Assembly: GCF_018866325.1 (NCBI RefSeq)
Contig: NZ_CP076457.1
Span: 6,545,001 to 6,609,000 of the forward strand
Source: Streptomyces sp. YPW6
GTDB lineage: Bacteria; Actinomycetota; Actinomycetes; Streptomycetales; Streptomycetaceae
Reading direction: 5' to 3'
Length of the DNA: 64,000 nucleotides
Shown here: positions 52,100 to 61,055 of the stretch, one piece after another
How positions within the stretch are numbered: the first letter of the stretch is position 1
How the letters are laid out: each line of letters opens with the position of its first letter
Made by a program: the position numbers and the translations under genes
The notes under the pieces: generated by a model
Databases searched by the model: none
The model's input: only the letters and a program-made list of their open reading frames with translations
What the model was told of the DNA's origin: nothing

Positions 52100-52972
52100 C
52101 TACGGCCCTTCCCCGTCACAGCTGCCGGAGCCGCCGGAGCCGCCGGAGTCGCCGGGGCTGCCCGATCCGCTGGGGTCGCCGGATCCGCCCGAGCCGCGGG
52201 GAGCGCCGGGGTCGCCGGGACCGCCCGAGCCGCGGGGAGCTCCGGGACCGCCCGAGCCGCCGGAGCCGCCCGAACCGTCGCGGTCGGCAAAGCCCCCGGA
52301 ACCGCTGCCGGCCCCCGCCCCGCCCAGGGCCACGACGCGCTTCGCCTCCTCCAGGGCGAAGGCGAACCCGGTGTCCGGGGCGTGCCGCAGCCGCTCGGTG
52401 GCGAGCGCGTGCGCTCGTACGTCCGGATCGGGGGATCGCAGCGCGGAGTCCAGGGACGGCGTCACCGCGCCGCCCAGGTCGACCAGTGCCCGGCTGAGGC
52501 TCAGCCGGGTCTCCTGCTCCCCGCGCCCGAGCTGTGTCACCAGCACCGCCGCCAACGCGTCCTCCTCCCCTTCCGGTACGAGCACGACCGCAGCCCGCCA
52601 GGCGGTTCGTGCCACCTCGTCGTCGGCGTCGGTCAGGAGCGCCCGGGTGATCGCGGGCCACGCCCGCGGGTCCCCGACCTTGGACAGGGTGTGCAGCGCC
52701 TGGCTCCGCGCCCGCGAACGCTCCGAGCGGACTTCCCGGAGCAGCAGGGGCAGGGTGTCGGCGACCGGGTGCCGGGTGAGCGCCCAGGTCAGCATGTCGC
52801 GGACGAGGAACTCCTGTTCGACCGCGCACCGCTCGACCAGCGGGCCGACGAAGCGCGGGTCCGGTGTCGAGCCGAGCGTCAGGGCCGCGCTCAGCCGCAC
52901 CGACGGACGCTCGTCGCCCAACGCGCGCAGCGCCCGTACTTCACCCGTCCCGTGTTGCCCCGTGACCGTCAT
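52100..52972 (-). CDS. HEAT-repeat protein with Gly/Ser-rich C-terminal tail
   Basis: 290 residues. HEAT-like repeats from about 10 to 215 (RPSVRLSAALTLGSTPDPR, SRARSQALHTLSKVGDPRAW, EVARTAWRAAVVLVPEGEE). The last ~70 residues are Gly-Ser-Pro-Arg low-complexity encoded by short repeats at 52116-52310. ATG 52972 follows GAGGAGGTGG; a longer frame to 53011 lacks a ribosome site. It precedes the MerR-HEAT gene by three bases, making it the likely partner of that regulator. Confidence 0.8.
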   Translation of the reverse strand: MTVTGQHGTGEVRALRALGDERPSVRLSAALTLGSTPDPRFVGPLVERCAVEQEFLVRDMLTWALTRHPVADTLPLLLREVRSERSRARSQALHTLSKVGDPRAWPAITRALLTDADDEVARTAWRAAVVLVPEGEEDALAAVLVTQLGRGEQETRLSLSRALVDLGGAVTPSLDSALRSPDPDVRAHALATERLRHAPDTGFAFALEEAKRVVALGGAGAGSGSGGFADRDGSGGSGGSGGPGAPRGSGGPGDPGAPRGSGGSGDPSGSGSPGDSGGSGGSGSCDGEGP

Positions 52973-53047
52973 CGAGACCACCTCCTCGGCGAGCAGTGAA
53001 GGGCTTGTCACCGTGTCAAGGTCAAACCGGGGGAGAGGGGTCCCGGC

Positions 53048-53653
53048 TCAGGGGCCGCGCCAGACGTTGGCGAAGGCGGTGTTCTCGATGGTCCGCCGCT
53101 GCCGTACGGCTTCCAGCTCCATCACCGCCTCATGGACGGTGGCGACCACCGTGGTCACCGTCTCGTCCCCGGGGCGGGGTTCGTCGTCGGACGGCTCGCT
53201 GCCGAGGCCCACGGCCGACGCGAGGGAGGCGAGGACGGGGTCTCCCTCGTCCCGGCGGGCCACGGCCCGGCGGCGGGCGGGCGTGTCCGTCAGCTCCACC
53301 TCCTTCGGGCCGAACGGCAACAGGCCGCTCCGCTTCCGCGTGAGCTCGCCGGCCTCCTCCAACGCGTCCTGGTAGGCGGCCGCGAGGTCCCGGCCCCTCC
53401 GCCACAGCCAGTCCTCGATCCGCTCGTAGGGCGGCTGCCGGGTGATCCCCGCGGCGGCCCCGGCCAGCAGCCGGTCGTCCGGCACCGGCGACCCGCCCGG
53501 TACGACGAGGTCGCCGTCCACGGTGATGGCCCCCGCGTCGAGGAGGTCGAGCAGTTCGGCACCGGCGAGGGCGAGCGACAGATCGCCCTGCCCCACGGTG
53601 TGTTCCGGTGCCGGGTCCATCGCGATGATGAACAGGTCTTTCGCCGTGGTCAT
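53048..53653 (-). CDS. GOLPH3/VPS74 (GPP34) family protein
   Basis: 201 residues. DLFIIAMDPA, LSLALAGAELLDLLDAGAITVDGD and RQPPYERIEDWLWRRG follow the GPP34 pattern. Eukaryotic members bind phosphatidylinositol 4-phosphate and Golgi enzymes; the many streptomycete copies are of unknown function. ATG 53653 has GAGGGGAG six bases upstream. It is upstream of the HEAT genes (75-base gap) and could be co-transcribed. Confidence 0.88.
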   Translation of the reverse strand: MTTAKDLFIIAMDPAPEHTVGQGDLSLALAGAELLDLLDAGAITVDGDLVVPGGSPVPDDRLLAGAAAGITRQPPYERIEDWLWRRGRDLAAAYQDALEEAGELTRKRSGLLPFGPKEVELTDTPARRRAVARRDEGDPVLASLASAVGLGSEPSDDEPRPGDETVTTVVATVHEAVMELEAVRQRRTIENTAFANVWRGP

Positions 53654-53918
53654 GAACGGCTCCCCTCGAAGGCGTCGACGGAGGCATCGACGGAAGAACG
53701 GGACCTCACCGCCCGAGCCCGCCCGGCGAGGCGACTGCCAGGACCAGTATCGCCTCTGTCCGATGTCCTTCGGGGGCCCGGGGCCCGGGCCCCGGACGTC
53801 CCCCCGTCCGTGACGACACGCGTTCCGCCCTCGACGCGACGACGAGGACCGTGCGGCTACCCGGACCCTCGCTGCCGCGGAGCCCGGGAAACCGCTGGCC
53901 GCCGCCCCGCACCGTCCC

Positions 53919-53924
53919 TAGGCT
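53919..53924 (+). promoter_or_regulatory. -10 element of a leaderless message
   Basis: TAGGCT ends six bases before ATG 53931; no ribosome site is seen. Confidence 0.45.
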
Positions 53925-53930
53925 GAACCG

Positions 53931-54260
53931 ATGGGCCACGGGAAAACGTCGTACGTCTGCCTCTCCTGCCGGGTTTCGTACAAGCAGCCCCACGACACGA
54001 CGAGGCAGCGGATCTGCCCGAACTGCGCGGAGCCGATGATCCATGCGGGCTCGGCCTTCGCGGCACCGCGGCGCCGGGACATCGCGGCATGGCGGGCCCT
54101 GGCCGTGCTGCTGAACGCGGGCGTGGGCTTTCACAAGAGCTGCTGCGGCGGGCCCGGGTACCGCCCCCGGGCACTGCGTGAGGTACGGGAACGGCTGACG
54201 TACGCGCGGCGCAGCGGCACCCCGGTCGCCAGGGCACTCGTGCGGTACGACGTGCCGTAG
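53931..54260 (+). CDS. Small zinc-ribbon-like protein
   Basis: 109 residues. Two CxxC knuckles (YVCLSCRVSYKQ and RICPNCAEPM) form a probable zinc ribbon at residues 9-35. A second Cys pair (HKSCCGGPGYRP) follows near residue 70. Leaderless start likely. No family assigned; could be a nucleic-acid or protein-binding module. Confidence 0.72.
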   Translation: MGHGKTSYVCLSCRVSYKQPHDTTRQRICPNCAEPMIHAGSAFAAPRRRDIAAWRALAVLLNAGVGFHKSCCGGPGYRPRALREVRERLTYARRSGTPVARALVRYDVP

Positions 54261-54289
54261 CGCGCCCCCGTCGCGATATCCCGCGGGCT

Positions 54290-54642
54290 CGCCGTCCCCG
54301 CGTCCCGCCATCGCGTCCGGCCGGTGGGCCCACACCGCCGGACCGTCCAGCGACAGCGCGCAGCCGGGCCGGTGGCCCCGGCGTACGTCGGAGCGCGGCT
54401 CGAAGTCCGAGGCCCCCGCGAGGTCGCCGGCGCGCGTGGGGCACACGACTCTGTTCCGCGTCGTGTATACGGCCCGCTCCAGGACCGGCCGGACCGCCGA
54501 CGCCACGCCCTCCTCGCCGCCCCGCGGCGGGAACACCGCTGCGGGGCCTCAGCGTCCCGGAGCCGTCGGCGCCCACGGCACAGGCCCGGATTCGTCCGTC
54601 GGGGAGAGCAGTGAGGACCCTCGGCGACGCCTCGGGGATCAT
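54290..54642 (-). pseudogene. Remnant of a larger protein gene, frameshifted and truncated
   Basis: From ATG 54642 the frame reads MIPEASPRVLTALPDGRIRA...GSGTLRPRSG. From about 54536 the protein-like sequence continues in the next frame: VFPPRGGEEGVASAVRPVL, YTTRNRVVCPTRAGDL, EPRSDVRRGHRPGCALSLDG, VWAHRPDAMAGRGDG. It then breaks off near 54290. One missing base near 54534-54540 explains the shift. The style resembles a beta-propeller-like streptomycete protein, but I do not recognise the family. The rest of the gap 54261-54764 shows no supported gene. Confidence 0.55.
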
Positions 54643-54764
54643 CCGCCGAGGCCCACGCCGAGGTCAGGCCGCTCAAGATCGGGGGCTGTACGCCCCTCAT
54701 CGTCTCGAAGTCGCCGCCTGGCTGACCGGCCGGTTCCTCACACGTGTCCGTCCCGGAGACGGCG

Positions 54765-55466
54765 TCATGGGGCCGTCCCGGCGCCCGCCGCATTCCCCAC
54801 AGGCCGGTCACCCCATGCTGAGTGGGCGATCAGGTCGTGCCAGTCGGGCAAGGTGCCTTCCGGCAGATGGCGGCGCAGTACCTGGCCGGGGAAGCTCAAC
54901 GGGCCGGCCTTGGCCGGGTTCTCCAGGGCCTGCGTGACGATCGCGTCGGTGATCGCGTAGGCCAGGTCGTCCCGGGGGAACGCGGCGTGGACACGGTCCG
55001 CGAAGCCTGGCGGCAGTTGCTCCCCGCCGCGTCCCAGCACGTCAACGGCGGCGCCTGCCTGGGTCAGCGCGACTTCCGGCCCCTTGCGGTGCGCGATCCC
55101 GTCCGACGTGTGCAGCGCGACGGCGTCCCACACCACCGCGACCCGCGCCTCGTCCGCCCCGTTCTCCCGCAGGAACCGGGCGGCCAGGTCGGCGCCGTCC
55201 ACCTCGAACCGCTGGCCTCCGTTGCCCTGCTCGCACAGGCCCAGATCGTGCAGGACGCAGCCCAGGAACACCACCTCGTCGTCGTAGTCGGCGCCGGGCC
55301 GCAGTCCCCGCGCTTCGGCCAGGGCGCGGGCGAACAGATAGCTGCGCACGCTGTGCCGGTACAGGAAGCCGGGCTCGGCGTCCGCGACGAACCGCAGCGC
55401 ACGTGAGGCCAGCTCGGTACGCGGCAGGTCGAAGTCCGCACACGGGTCGGGGAGGGAAAGGTCCAC
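54765..55466 (-). CDS. HD-domain phosphohydrolase-like protein
   Basis: 233 residues. HD domain with RHSVRSYLFARALAEARG (metal His), FLGCVLHDLGLCEQG (HD dyad) and VWDAVALHTSDGIAHRKG; this resembles the HD proteins near cyanamide hydratase and other small-molecule hydratases. GTG 55466 has GAGGAG six bases upstream. It is divergent from the GlxA-type regulator by 96 bases, a frequent pairing. Confidence 0.85.
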   Translation of the reverse strand: MDLSLPDPCADFDLPRTELASRALRFVADAEPGFLYRHSVRSYLFARALAEARGLRPGADYDDEVVFLGCVLHDLGLCEQGNGGQRFEVDGADLAARFLRENGADEARVAVVWDAVALHTSDGIAHRKGPEVALTQAGAAVDVLGRGGEQLPPGFADRVHAAFPRDDLAYAITDAIVTQALENPAKAGPLSFPGQVLRRHLPEGTLPDWHDLIAHSAWGDRPVGNAAGAGTAP

Positions 55467-55562
55467 AGTGGGCTCCTCAGCAGGTCGGGGTTGCTCCGAT
55501 CCTGCGGCAGCCCCAGCCTCCCGGACAGTGGCTGGAATGCCAGCATGCGCTAACTTCTGGCC

Positions 55563-56519
55563 ATGACGGTCATCGCCATCCTCGCTCTCGACGGCGTCCT
55601 GCCCTTCGAGCTGTCCGTACCCGGCCAGGTCTTCGGCACGGCCAACGAGGTCGCCGCCACCCGGCACTACCGGCTGCGGGTGTGTGCCCCCCAGCCGACC
55701 GTCACCACCTCACCGGAACACGGCGCGTTTCAGATCCAGGTGCCGTACCGGCTGGACGCACTCACGGAGGCGGACACCGTCATCGTCCCCGCCCACGCCG
55801 GCTTCCTCGACCCTCCGCCCGGCCCCGTCGTGACGGCGCTGCGTGACGCGTCAGCCCGCGGCGCCCGCATGGCCTCGGTGTGCGTCGGCGCGTTCACACT
55901 CGCCGCCGCCGGTCTGCTCGACGGGCACAAGGTCACCACCCACTGGCAGTACGCGGACGAACTCACCCGCCGTCATCCGCGCGTGGCCGTGGACAGCGGT
56001 GTCCTGTTCATCGACAACGGCGACCTGATCACGTCGGCCGGTGTCGCCGCAGCGCTGGACCTGTGCCTGCACCTGGTCCACCGCGACCTGGGCGCGGACT
56101 GTGCGGCGGCCACCGCGCGCCGTACCGTGATGCCGTTGCGACGCGACGGTGGGCAGGCCCAGTTCATCGAGCCGCCGGAGACTGCGGCGACCGGCTCCAC
56201 CCTGCTGGGCCCGACACTGCACTGGATGGCCGGCAACCTGCACCGCCCGCTCACGCTGGCGGATATCGCGGGTCACGCGGCGATGAGCGTACGCAGCCTC
56301 AACCGGCACTTCCGCGCGCAGACGGGCACCACGCCGCAGCAGTGGCTGCTGCGCGCTCGCGTCCGCCGCGCCCAGCAACTCCTGGAGACCACCGACCTTC
56401 CGGTCGAGCGCATCGCCGACGCGAGTGGCTTCGGTTCCGCGGTGACGCTGCGACACCATTTCGCCCGCGTGGCAGGCACGTCACCGCACGCGTACCGCAC
56501 CGCGTTCCAGGCACGGTGA
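55563..56519 (+). CDS. GlxA-type AraC-family regulator with DJ-1/PfpI domain
   Basis: 318 residues. N-terminal DJ-1/PfpI-like domain (about 1-170; ASVCVGAFTLAAAGLLDGHKVTTHW includes the nucleophile-elbow Cys), C-terminal AraC helix-turn-helix pair (about 215-315; MSVRSLNRHFRAQTGTTPQQWL, IADASGFGSAVTLRHHF). Leaderless start likely: TAACTT lies six bases before ATG and no ribosome site is present. Probable regulator of the divergent HD gene. Confidence 0.92.
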   Translation: MTVIAILALDGVLPFELSVPGQVFGTANEVAATRHYRLRVCAPQPTVTTSPEHGAFQIQVPYRLDALTEADTVIVPAHAGFLDPPPGPVVTALRDASARGARMASVCVGAFTLAAAGLLDGHKVTTHWQYADELTRRHPRVAVDSGVLFIDNGDLITSAGVAAALDLCLHLVHRDLGADCAAATARRTVMPLRRDGGQAQFIEPPETAATGSTLLGPTLHWMAGNLHRPLTLADIAGHAAMSVRSLNRHFRAQTGTTPQQWLLRARVRRAQQLLETTDLPVERIADASGFGSAVTLRHHFARVAGTSPHAYRTAFQAR

Positions 56520-56660
56520 CGCCCGACGCGAACATGTGGCACCTGACGCGCAGTGCCACGCCGCTCACCGACGGAAGTGCGTGACCCCGCCACCACCGGC
56601 GCTCAGCCGCCAGGTGGAACGCTCAGTCGCAAGCGCGTTCCGTGCTGCCTCCATCAACTC

Positions 56661-56696
56661 TTTGCATAAAAGTGCGCGCATGCGTATAGTCATGCC
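56661..56696 (+). promoter_or_regulatory. argC promoter overlapped by tandem ARG boxes
   Basis: TTGCAT (56662-56667), 17-base spacer, TATAGT (56685-56690). The two AT-rich box-like segments TTTGCATAAAAGTGCG and CATGCGTATAGTCATGCC overlap the promoter, as expected for ArgR repression. RBS AGGAGGG follows at 56704. Confidence 0.75.
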
Positions 56697-56716
56697 ATCG
56701 ATCAGGAGGGTTACCG

Positions 56717-57745
56717 ATGGTGGTACGAGCAGCAGTGGCAGGGGCGAGCGGATACGCCGGCGGGGAGCTCCTCCGTCTTCTGCTGGCGCACCAGCAGGTC
56801 GAGATCGGCACCCTCACCGGCCACTCCAACGCCGGGCAGGCGCTCGGTTCGCTCCAGCCGCACCTGCGGCCCCTGGCCGACCGGGTGCTGGAGCCCACCA
56901 CCGCCGAGGCGCTCGCCGGGCACGACGTCGTCTTCCTCGCGCTCCCGCACGGGCAGTCCGCCGCCGTCGCCGAGCAGCTCGGGGACGAGGTCCTCGTCGT
57001 CGACATGGGGGCCGACTTCCGGCTGAAGGACGCGGCGGACTGGGAGGCGTTCTACGGCTCCCCGCACGCCGGGACCTGGCCCTACGGGCTGCCCGAGCTG
57101 CCGGGCGGGCGGGCCGCGCTCGCCGGGGCGAAGCGGATCGCGGTGCCCGGGTGCTACCCGACCGCCGTCTCCCTCGCGCTCTTCCCGGCGTACGAGGCCG
57201 GTATCGCCGAGCCGGAGGCCGTCGTCGTCGCCGCGTCCGGCACCTCCGGGGCGGGCAAGGCGGCCAAGCCGCATCTGCTCGGCTCCGAGGTCATGGGCAA
57301 CATGACCCCGTACGGCGTCGGCGGCGGGCACCGGCACACGCCCGAGATGATCCAGAACCTCAGCGCCGCCGCCGGGCAGCCGGTCACCGTCTCCTTCACG
57401 CCCACCCTCGCCCCCATGCCGCGCGGCATCCTCGCCACGTGCAGCGCGAAGGCGAATCCCGGGGTGAGCGCGGAGAGCCTGCGCGCGGTCTACGCGAAGG
57501 CGTTCGCGGCCGAGCCGTTCGTGGATCTGCTGCCCGAGGGGCAGTGGCCCGCCACCGCCGCGGTGTACGGCTCCAACGCCGTACAGGTCCAGGTCGCGCT
57601 CGACCCGGCCGCCGGACGGATCGTGGTCGTCTGCGCCATCGACAACCTCGCCAAGGGCACCGCGGGCGGCGCCCTCCAGAGCATGAACATCGCCCTCGGG
57701 CTCCCCGAGGACACCGGACTTTCGACGATCGGAGTCGCACCGTGA
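56717..57745 (+). CDS. argC: N-acetyl-gamma-glutamyl-phosphate reductase
   Basis: 342 residues. NADP motif AAVAGASGYAGGELLRLL, DMGADFRLKD, the catalytic Cys in AVPGCYPTAV and GVGGGHRHTPEM are as expected. Reduces N-acetylglutamyl-phosphate in arginine synthesis. First gene of argCJBDR; its stop overlaps argJ by four bases. Regulated by the ArgR encoded at the end of the operon. Confidence 0.98.
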   Translation: MVVRAAVAGASGYAGGELLRLLLAHQQVEIGTLTGHSNAGQALGSLQPHLRPLADRVLEPTTAEALAGHDVVFLALPHGQSAAVAEQLGDEVLVVDMGADFRLKDAADWEAFYGSPHAGTWPYGLPELPGGRAALAGAKRIAVPGCYPTAVSLALFPAYEAGIAEPEAVVVAASGTSGAGKAAKPHLLGSEVMGNMTPYGVGGGHRHTPEMIQNLSAAAGQPVTVSFTPTLAPMPRGILATCSAKANPGVSAESLRAVYAKAFAAEPFVDLLPEGQWPATAAVYGSNAVQVQVALDPAAGRIVVVCAIDNLAKGTAGGALQSMNIALGLPEDTGLSTIGVAP

Positions 57746-58896
57746 GCGTCACGGCAGCACAGGGATTCTCGGCGGCGGGCATCGCCGCGGGAATCAAGGA
57801 GAGCGGGAACCCGGACCTGGCCCTCGTGGTCAACCACGGCCCGCGCCGCGCCGCCGCGGGCGTCTTCACCTCCAACCGCGTCAAGGCCGCCCCCGTCCTC
57901 TGGTCGGAGCAGGTCCTCAAGGGCGGGGAGGTCTCCGCCGTCGTCCTCAACTCCGGTGGCGCCAACGCCTGTACGGGCCCCAAGGGCTTCCAGGACACCC
58001 ACGCCACCGCCGAGAAGGCGGCCGAGGTGCTGGAGGGCCACAGCGCCGGCGAGATCGCCGTCGCCTCCACCGGGCTCATCGGCATCCCGCTCCCCATGGA
58101 CAAGCTCCTCCCGGGCATCGAGCAGGCCGCCGCGGCGCTGAGCGAGCACGGCGGCGAGAAGGCCGCCATCGCCATCAAGACCACCGACACCGTCCACAAG
58201 ACGGCCGTCGCGGGCGGCGACGGCTGGACCGTCGGCGGCATGGCCAAGGGCGCCGGCATGCTCGCCCCGGGCCTCGCCACCATGCTCGTCGTCCTCACCA
58301 CCGACGCCGACGTGCCCGCGGAGCGGCTGGACGCGGCCCTGCGCGACGCCACCCGGACCACCTTCGACCGGGTCGACTCCGACGGCTGTATGTCCACCAA
58401 CGACACCGTGCTGCTCCTCGCCTCCGGCGCCGGCGGCATCACCCCGGAGCAGGACGCGTTCGCCGAAGCCGTACGGGCTGTCTGCGACGACCTCGCCCGG
58501 CAGCTCATCGGCGACGCCGAGGGCGCGTCCAAGGACATCCGGATCGAGGTGGTCAACGCGGCCACCGAGGACGATGCCGTCGAGGTCGGCCGCTCCATCG
58601 CCCGCAACAACCTCCTCAAGTGCGCCATCCACGGGGAGGACCCCAACTGGGGCCGGGTCCTCTCCGCCATCGGCACCACACGGGCCGCCTTCGAGCCGGA
58701 CCAGCTCAACGTCGCCATCAACGACGTCTGGGTCTGCAAGAACGGCCAGGTGGGCGAGGACCGCGACCTCGTCGACATGCGCTACCGCGAGGTCAGGATC
58801 ACCGCCGACCTCGCCGCCGGCGCCGAGTCGGCCGTCATCTGGGCCAACGACCTCACCGCGGACTACGTCCACGAGAACAGCGCGTACAGCTCATGA
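57742..58896 (+). CDS. argJ: Glutamate N-acetyltransferase / amino-acid acetyltransferase
   Basis: 384 residues; GTG start in GTGA overlap. NSGGANACTGPKG, VASTGLIGIPLPMDK, and the self-cleavage site PGLATMLVV (cut before the Thr) define ArgJ. Transfers acetyl between N-acetylornithine and glutamate, so the pathway is cyclic. No separate ArgA is needed if the enzyme is bifunctional. Confidence 0.97.
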   Translation: MSVTAAQGFSAAGIAAGIKESGNPDLALVVNHGPRRAAAGVFTSNRVKAAPVLWSEQVLKGGEVSAVVLNSGGANACTGPKGFQDTHATAEKAAEVLEGHSAGEIAVASTGLIGIPLPMDKLLPGIEQAAAALSEHGGEKAAIAIKTTDTVHKTAVAGGDGWTVGGMAKGAGMLAPGLATMLVVLTTDADVPAERLDAALRDATRTTFDRVDSDGCMSTNDTVLLLASGAGGITPEQDAFAEAVRAVCDDLARQLIGDAEGASKDIRIEVVNAATEDDAVEVGRSIARNNLLKCAIHGEDPNWGRVLSAIGTTRAAFEPDQLNVAINDVWVCKNGQVGEDRDLVDMRYREVRITADLAAGAESAVIWANDLTADYVHENSAYSS

Positions 58897-59822
58897 CGAC
58901 GGCGCGGAAGCACACCGCACTCCCGAAGGCGCAGACCCTCATCGAGGCGCTGCCCTGGCTGACCCGGCACCACGGCAAGACGGTCGTCATCAAGTTCGGC
59001 GGCAACGCCATGATCGACGAGGAGCTGAAGGCCGCGTTCGCCCAGGACGTCGTCTTCCTGCGCCACGCCGGCCTCAAGCCCGTCGTCGTGCACGGCGGCG
59101 GCCCCCAGATCAGCGCGCAGCTCGACAAGCAGGGCCTGGTCAGCGAGTTCAAGGCCGGGCTGCGGGTCACCACCCCCGAGGCGATGGACGTCGTCCGCAT
59201 GGTCCTCGCCGGACAGGTCCAGCGCGAACTGGTCGGCCTCCTCAACCAGCACGGCCCCCTCGCCGTCGGCATGACCGGCGAGGACGCCCACACCATCACC
59301 GCCACCCAGCACCGGCCCACCATCGACGGCGAGTCCGTCGACATCGGCCGGGTCGGGGAGATCACCGCCATCGACACCGGGGCCATTCAGGCGCTCCTGG
59401 ACGACGGCCGCATCCCGGTCGTCTCCTCCATCGCCCGCTCCGCCGACGACCACCACGTCTACAACGTCAACGCCGACACCGCGGCCGCCGCGCTCGCCGC
59501 CGCCCTGAACGCCGAGACGCTGATGGTCCTCACGGACGTCGAGGGGCTGTACGAGGACTGGCCCCACAGCGACGACGTGATCAGCCGGCTCACCGCGAGC
59601 GAGCTGGAGAAGCTGCTGCCCGAGCTGTCCAGCGGCATGGTCCCCAAGATGCAGGGCTGCCTCCACGCCGTACGCAACGGCGTCGAGACCGCTCGTGTCA
59701 TCGACGGCCGGGTCCAGCACTCGATCCTGCTGGAGATCTTCACCGACGAGGGCATCGGCACGATGGTCGTGCCGGACGCCCCCATCGCCGTACACACAGG
59801 TCCTGAACTGGGGGAATCATGA
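58893..59822 (+). CDS. argB: Acetylglutamate kinase
   Basis: 309 residues. VVIKFGGNAM, VVHGGGPQI, RVGEITAID and GGMVPKM-type (SSGMVPKMQGCL) motifs. Phosphorylates N-acetylglutamate; arginine-sensitive members carry an N-terminal helix like the MTTARKHTALPKAQTLIEAL seen here, suggesting feedback inhibition (inference). ATGA overlap with argJ. Confidence 0.98.
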   Translation: MTTARKHTALPKAQTLIEALPWLTRHHGKTVVIKFGGNAMIDEELKAAFAQDVVFLRHAGLKPVVVHGGGPQISAQLDKQGLVSEFKAGLRVTTPEAMDVVRMVLAGQVQRELVGLLNQHGPLAVGMTGEDAHTITATQHRPTIDGESVDIGRVGEITAIDTGAIQALLDDGRIPVVSSIARSADDHHVYNVNADTAAAALAAALNAETLMVLTDVEGLYEDWPHSDDVISRLTASELEKLLPELSSGMVPKMQGCLHAVRNGVETARVIDGRVQHSILLEIFTDEGIGTMVVPDAPIAVHTGPELGES

Positions 59823-61030
59823 CGACCGGCACCGGGCCCGCGACCGGGCTCACCGCGCGCTGGCAGGGTGCGCTGATGGACAACTACGGCACCCCCCGCC
59901 TGCCCCTGGTCCGCGGTGAGGGCTCCCACGTCTGGGACGAGGACGGCACCCGCTACCTCGACTTCGTCGGCGGCATCGCGGTCAACGCCCTCGGCCACGC
60001 CCACCCCGCCGTCGTCGAGGCCGTCTCCACCCAGATCGCCTCCCTCGGGCACGTGTCGAACCTGTTCATCGCCGAGCCGCCGGTCGCCCTCGCGGAGCGG
60101 CTGCTCCAGCTCTTCGGGCGTCAGGGCCGGGTCTTCTTCGCGAACTCCGGCGCGGAGGCCAACGAGGCCGCGTTCAAGATCGGGCGGCTCACCGGGCGCA
60201 CGCACATGGTCGCGACCGACGGCGGCTTCCACGGCCGGACGATGGGCTCGCTCGCGCTGACCGGCCAGCCGGCGAAGCAGGAGCCCTTCCGGCCGCTCCC
60301 CGGTGACGTCACCCATGTCCCGTACGGGGACGCGGACGCCCTGCGCGCGGCCGTCACCCAGGAGACGGCGCTGGTCGTCATCGAGCCGATGCAGGGCGAG
60401 AACGGCGTCGTCGTCCCGCCCAAGGGCTATCTGGAGGCAGCCCGGGAGATCACCCGGGCGACCGGGACGCTGCTCGTCCTCGACGAGGTGCAGACCGGGA
60501 TCGGGCGCTGCGGCCAGTGGTTCGAGCACCAGGCGCACCAAGGCGTCGAGCCGGACATCGTCACCCTCGCCAAGGGGCTCGGCGGCGGGCTGCCGATCGG
60601 CGCGACGGTCGCCTTCGGCCCGGCGGCCGGCCTGCTGGAGCCGGGTCACCACGGCACCACGTTCGGCGGCAACCCGGTCGCCTGCGCCGCCGGGCTCGCC
60701 GTCCTGGACACCCTCGCGGCCGAGGGCGTCCTCGACCAGGTCAAGCGGCTCGGCGAGAAGATCCGCGACGGAGTGGAGGCGCTGGGACACCCGCTGGTAT
60801 CCCATGTCCGCGGCAGCGGCCTGCTGCTGGGTATCGTGCTCACCGGACCCCTCGCACCGCAGGTGCAGCAGGCGGCCCAGGGAGCCGGCCTCCTGGTGAA
60901 CGCGCCCGCCCCCGATGTCGTGCGGCTCATGCCGCCGCTGATCATCGGTGACGCGGAGGTGGACGCGTTCCTGGAGATCCTGCCGGGCGCTCTCGACGCG
61001 GCACACGGGGACGGACGATCCGGAGCATGA
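59819..61030 (+). CDS. argD: Acetylornithine aminotransferase
   Basis: 403 residues, class III PLP aminotransferase. FANSGAEANEAAFKI, FHGRTMGSL, DEVQTGIGRCG and the PLP lysine in TLAKGLGGGLPIGA. ATGA overlap with argB. Confidence 0.97.
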   Translation: MTTGTGPATGLTARWQGALMDNYGTPRLPLVRGEGSHVWDEDGTRYLDFVGGIAVNALGHAHPAVVEAVSTQIASLGHVSNLFIAEPPVALAERLLQLFGRQGRVFFANSGAEANEAAFKIGRLTGRTHMVATDGGFHGRTMGSLALTGQPAKQEPFRPLPGDVTHVPYGDADALRAAVTQETALVVIEPMQGENGVVVPPKGYLEAAREITRATGTLLVLDEVQTGIGRCGQWFEHQAHQGVEPDIVTLAKGLGGGLPIGATVAFGPAAGLLEPGHHGTTFGGNPVACAAGLAVLDTLAAEGVLDQVKRLGEKIRDGVEALGHPLVSHVRGSGLLLGIVLTGPLAPQVQQAAQGAGLLVNAPAPDVVRLMPPLIIGDAEVDAFLEILPGALDAAHGDGRSGA

Positions 61031-61055
61031 ACCTCCGGAGAATGAGGCGACGACG

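Noticed and set aside
53706..54260. Extension of the minus-strand remnant under the zinc-ribbon gene
   Set aside because: Protein-like character ends near 54290; further sequence is antisense to the zinc-ribbon gene with its CxxC pairs.
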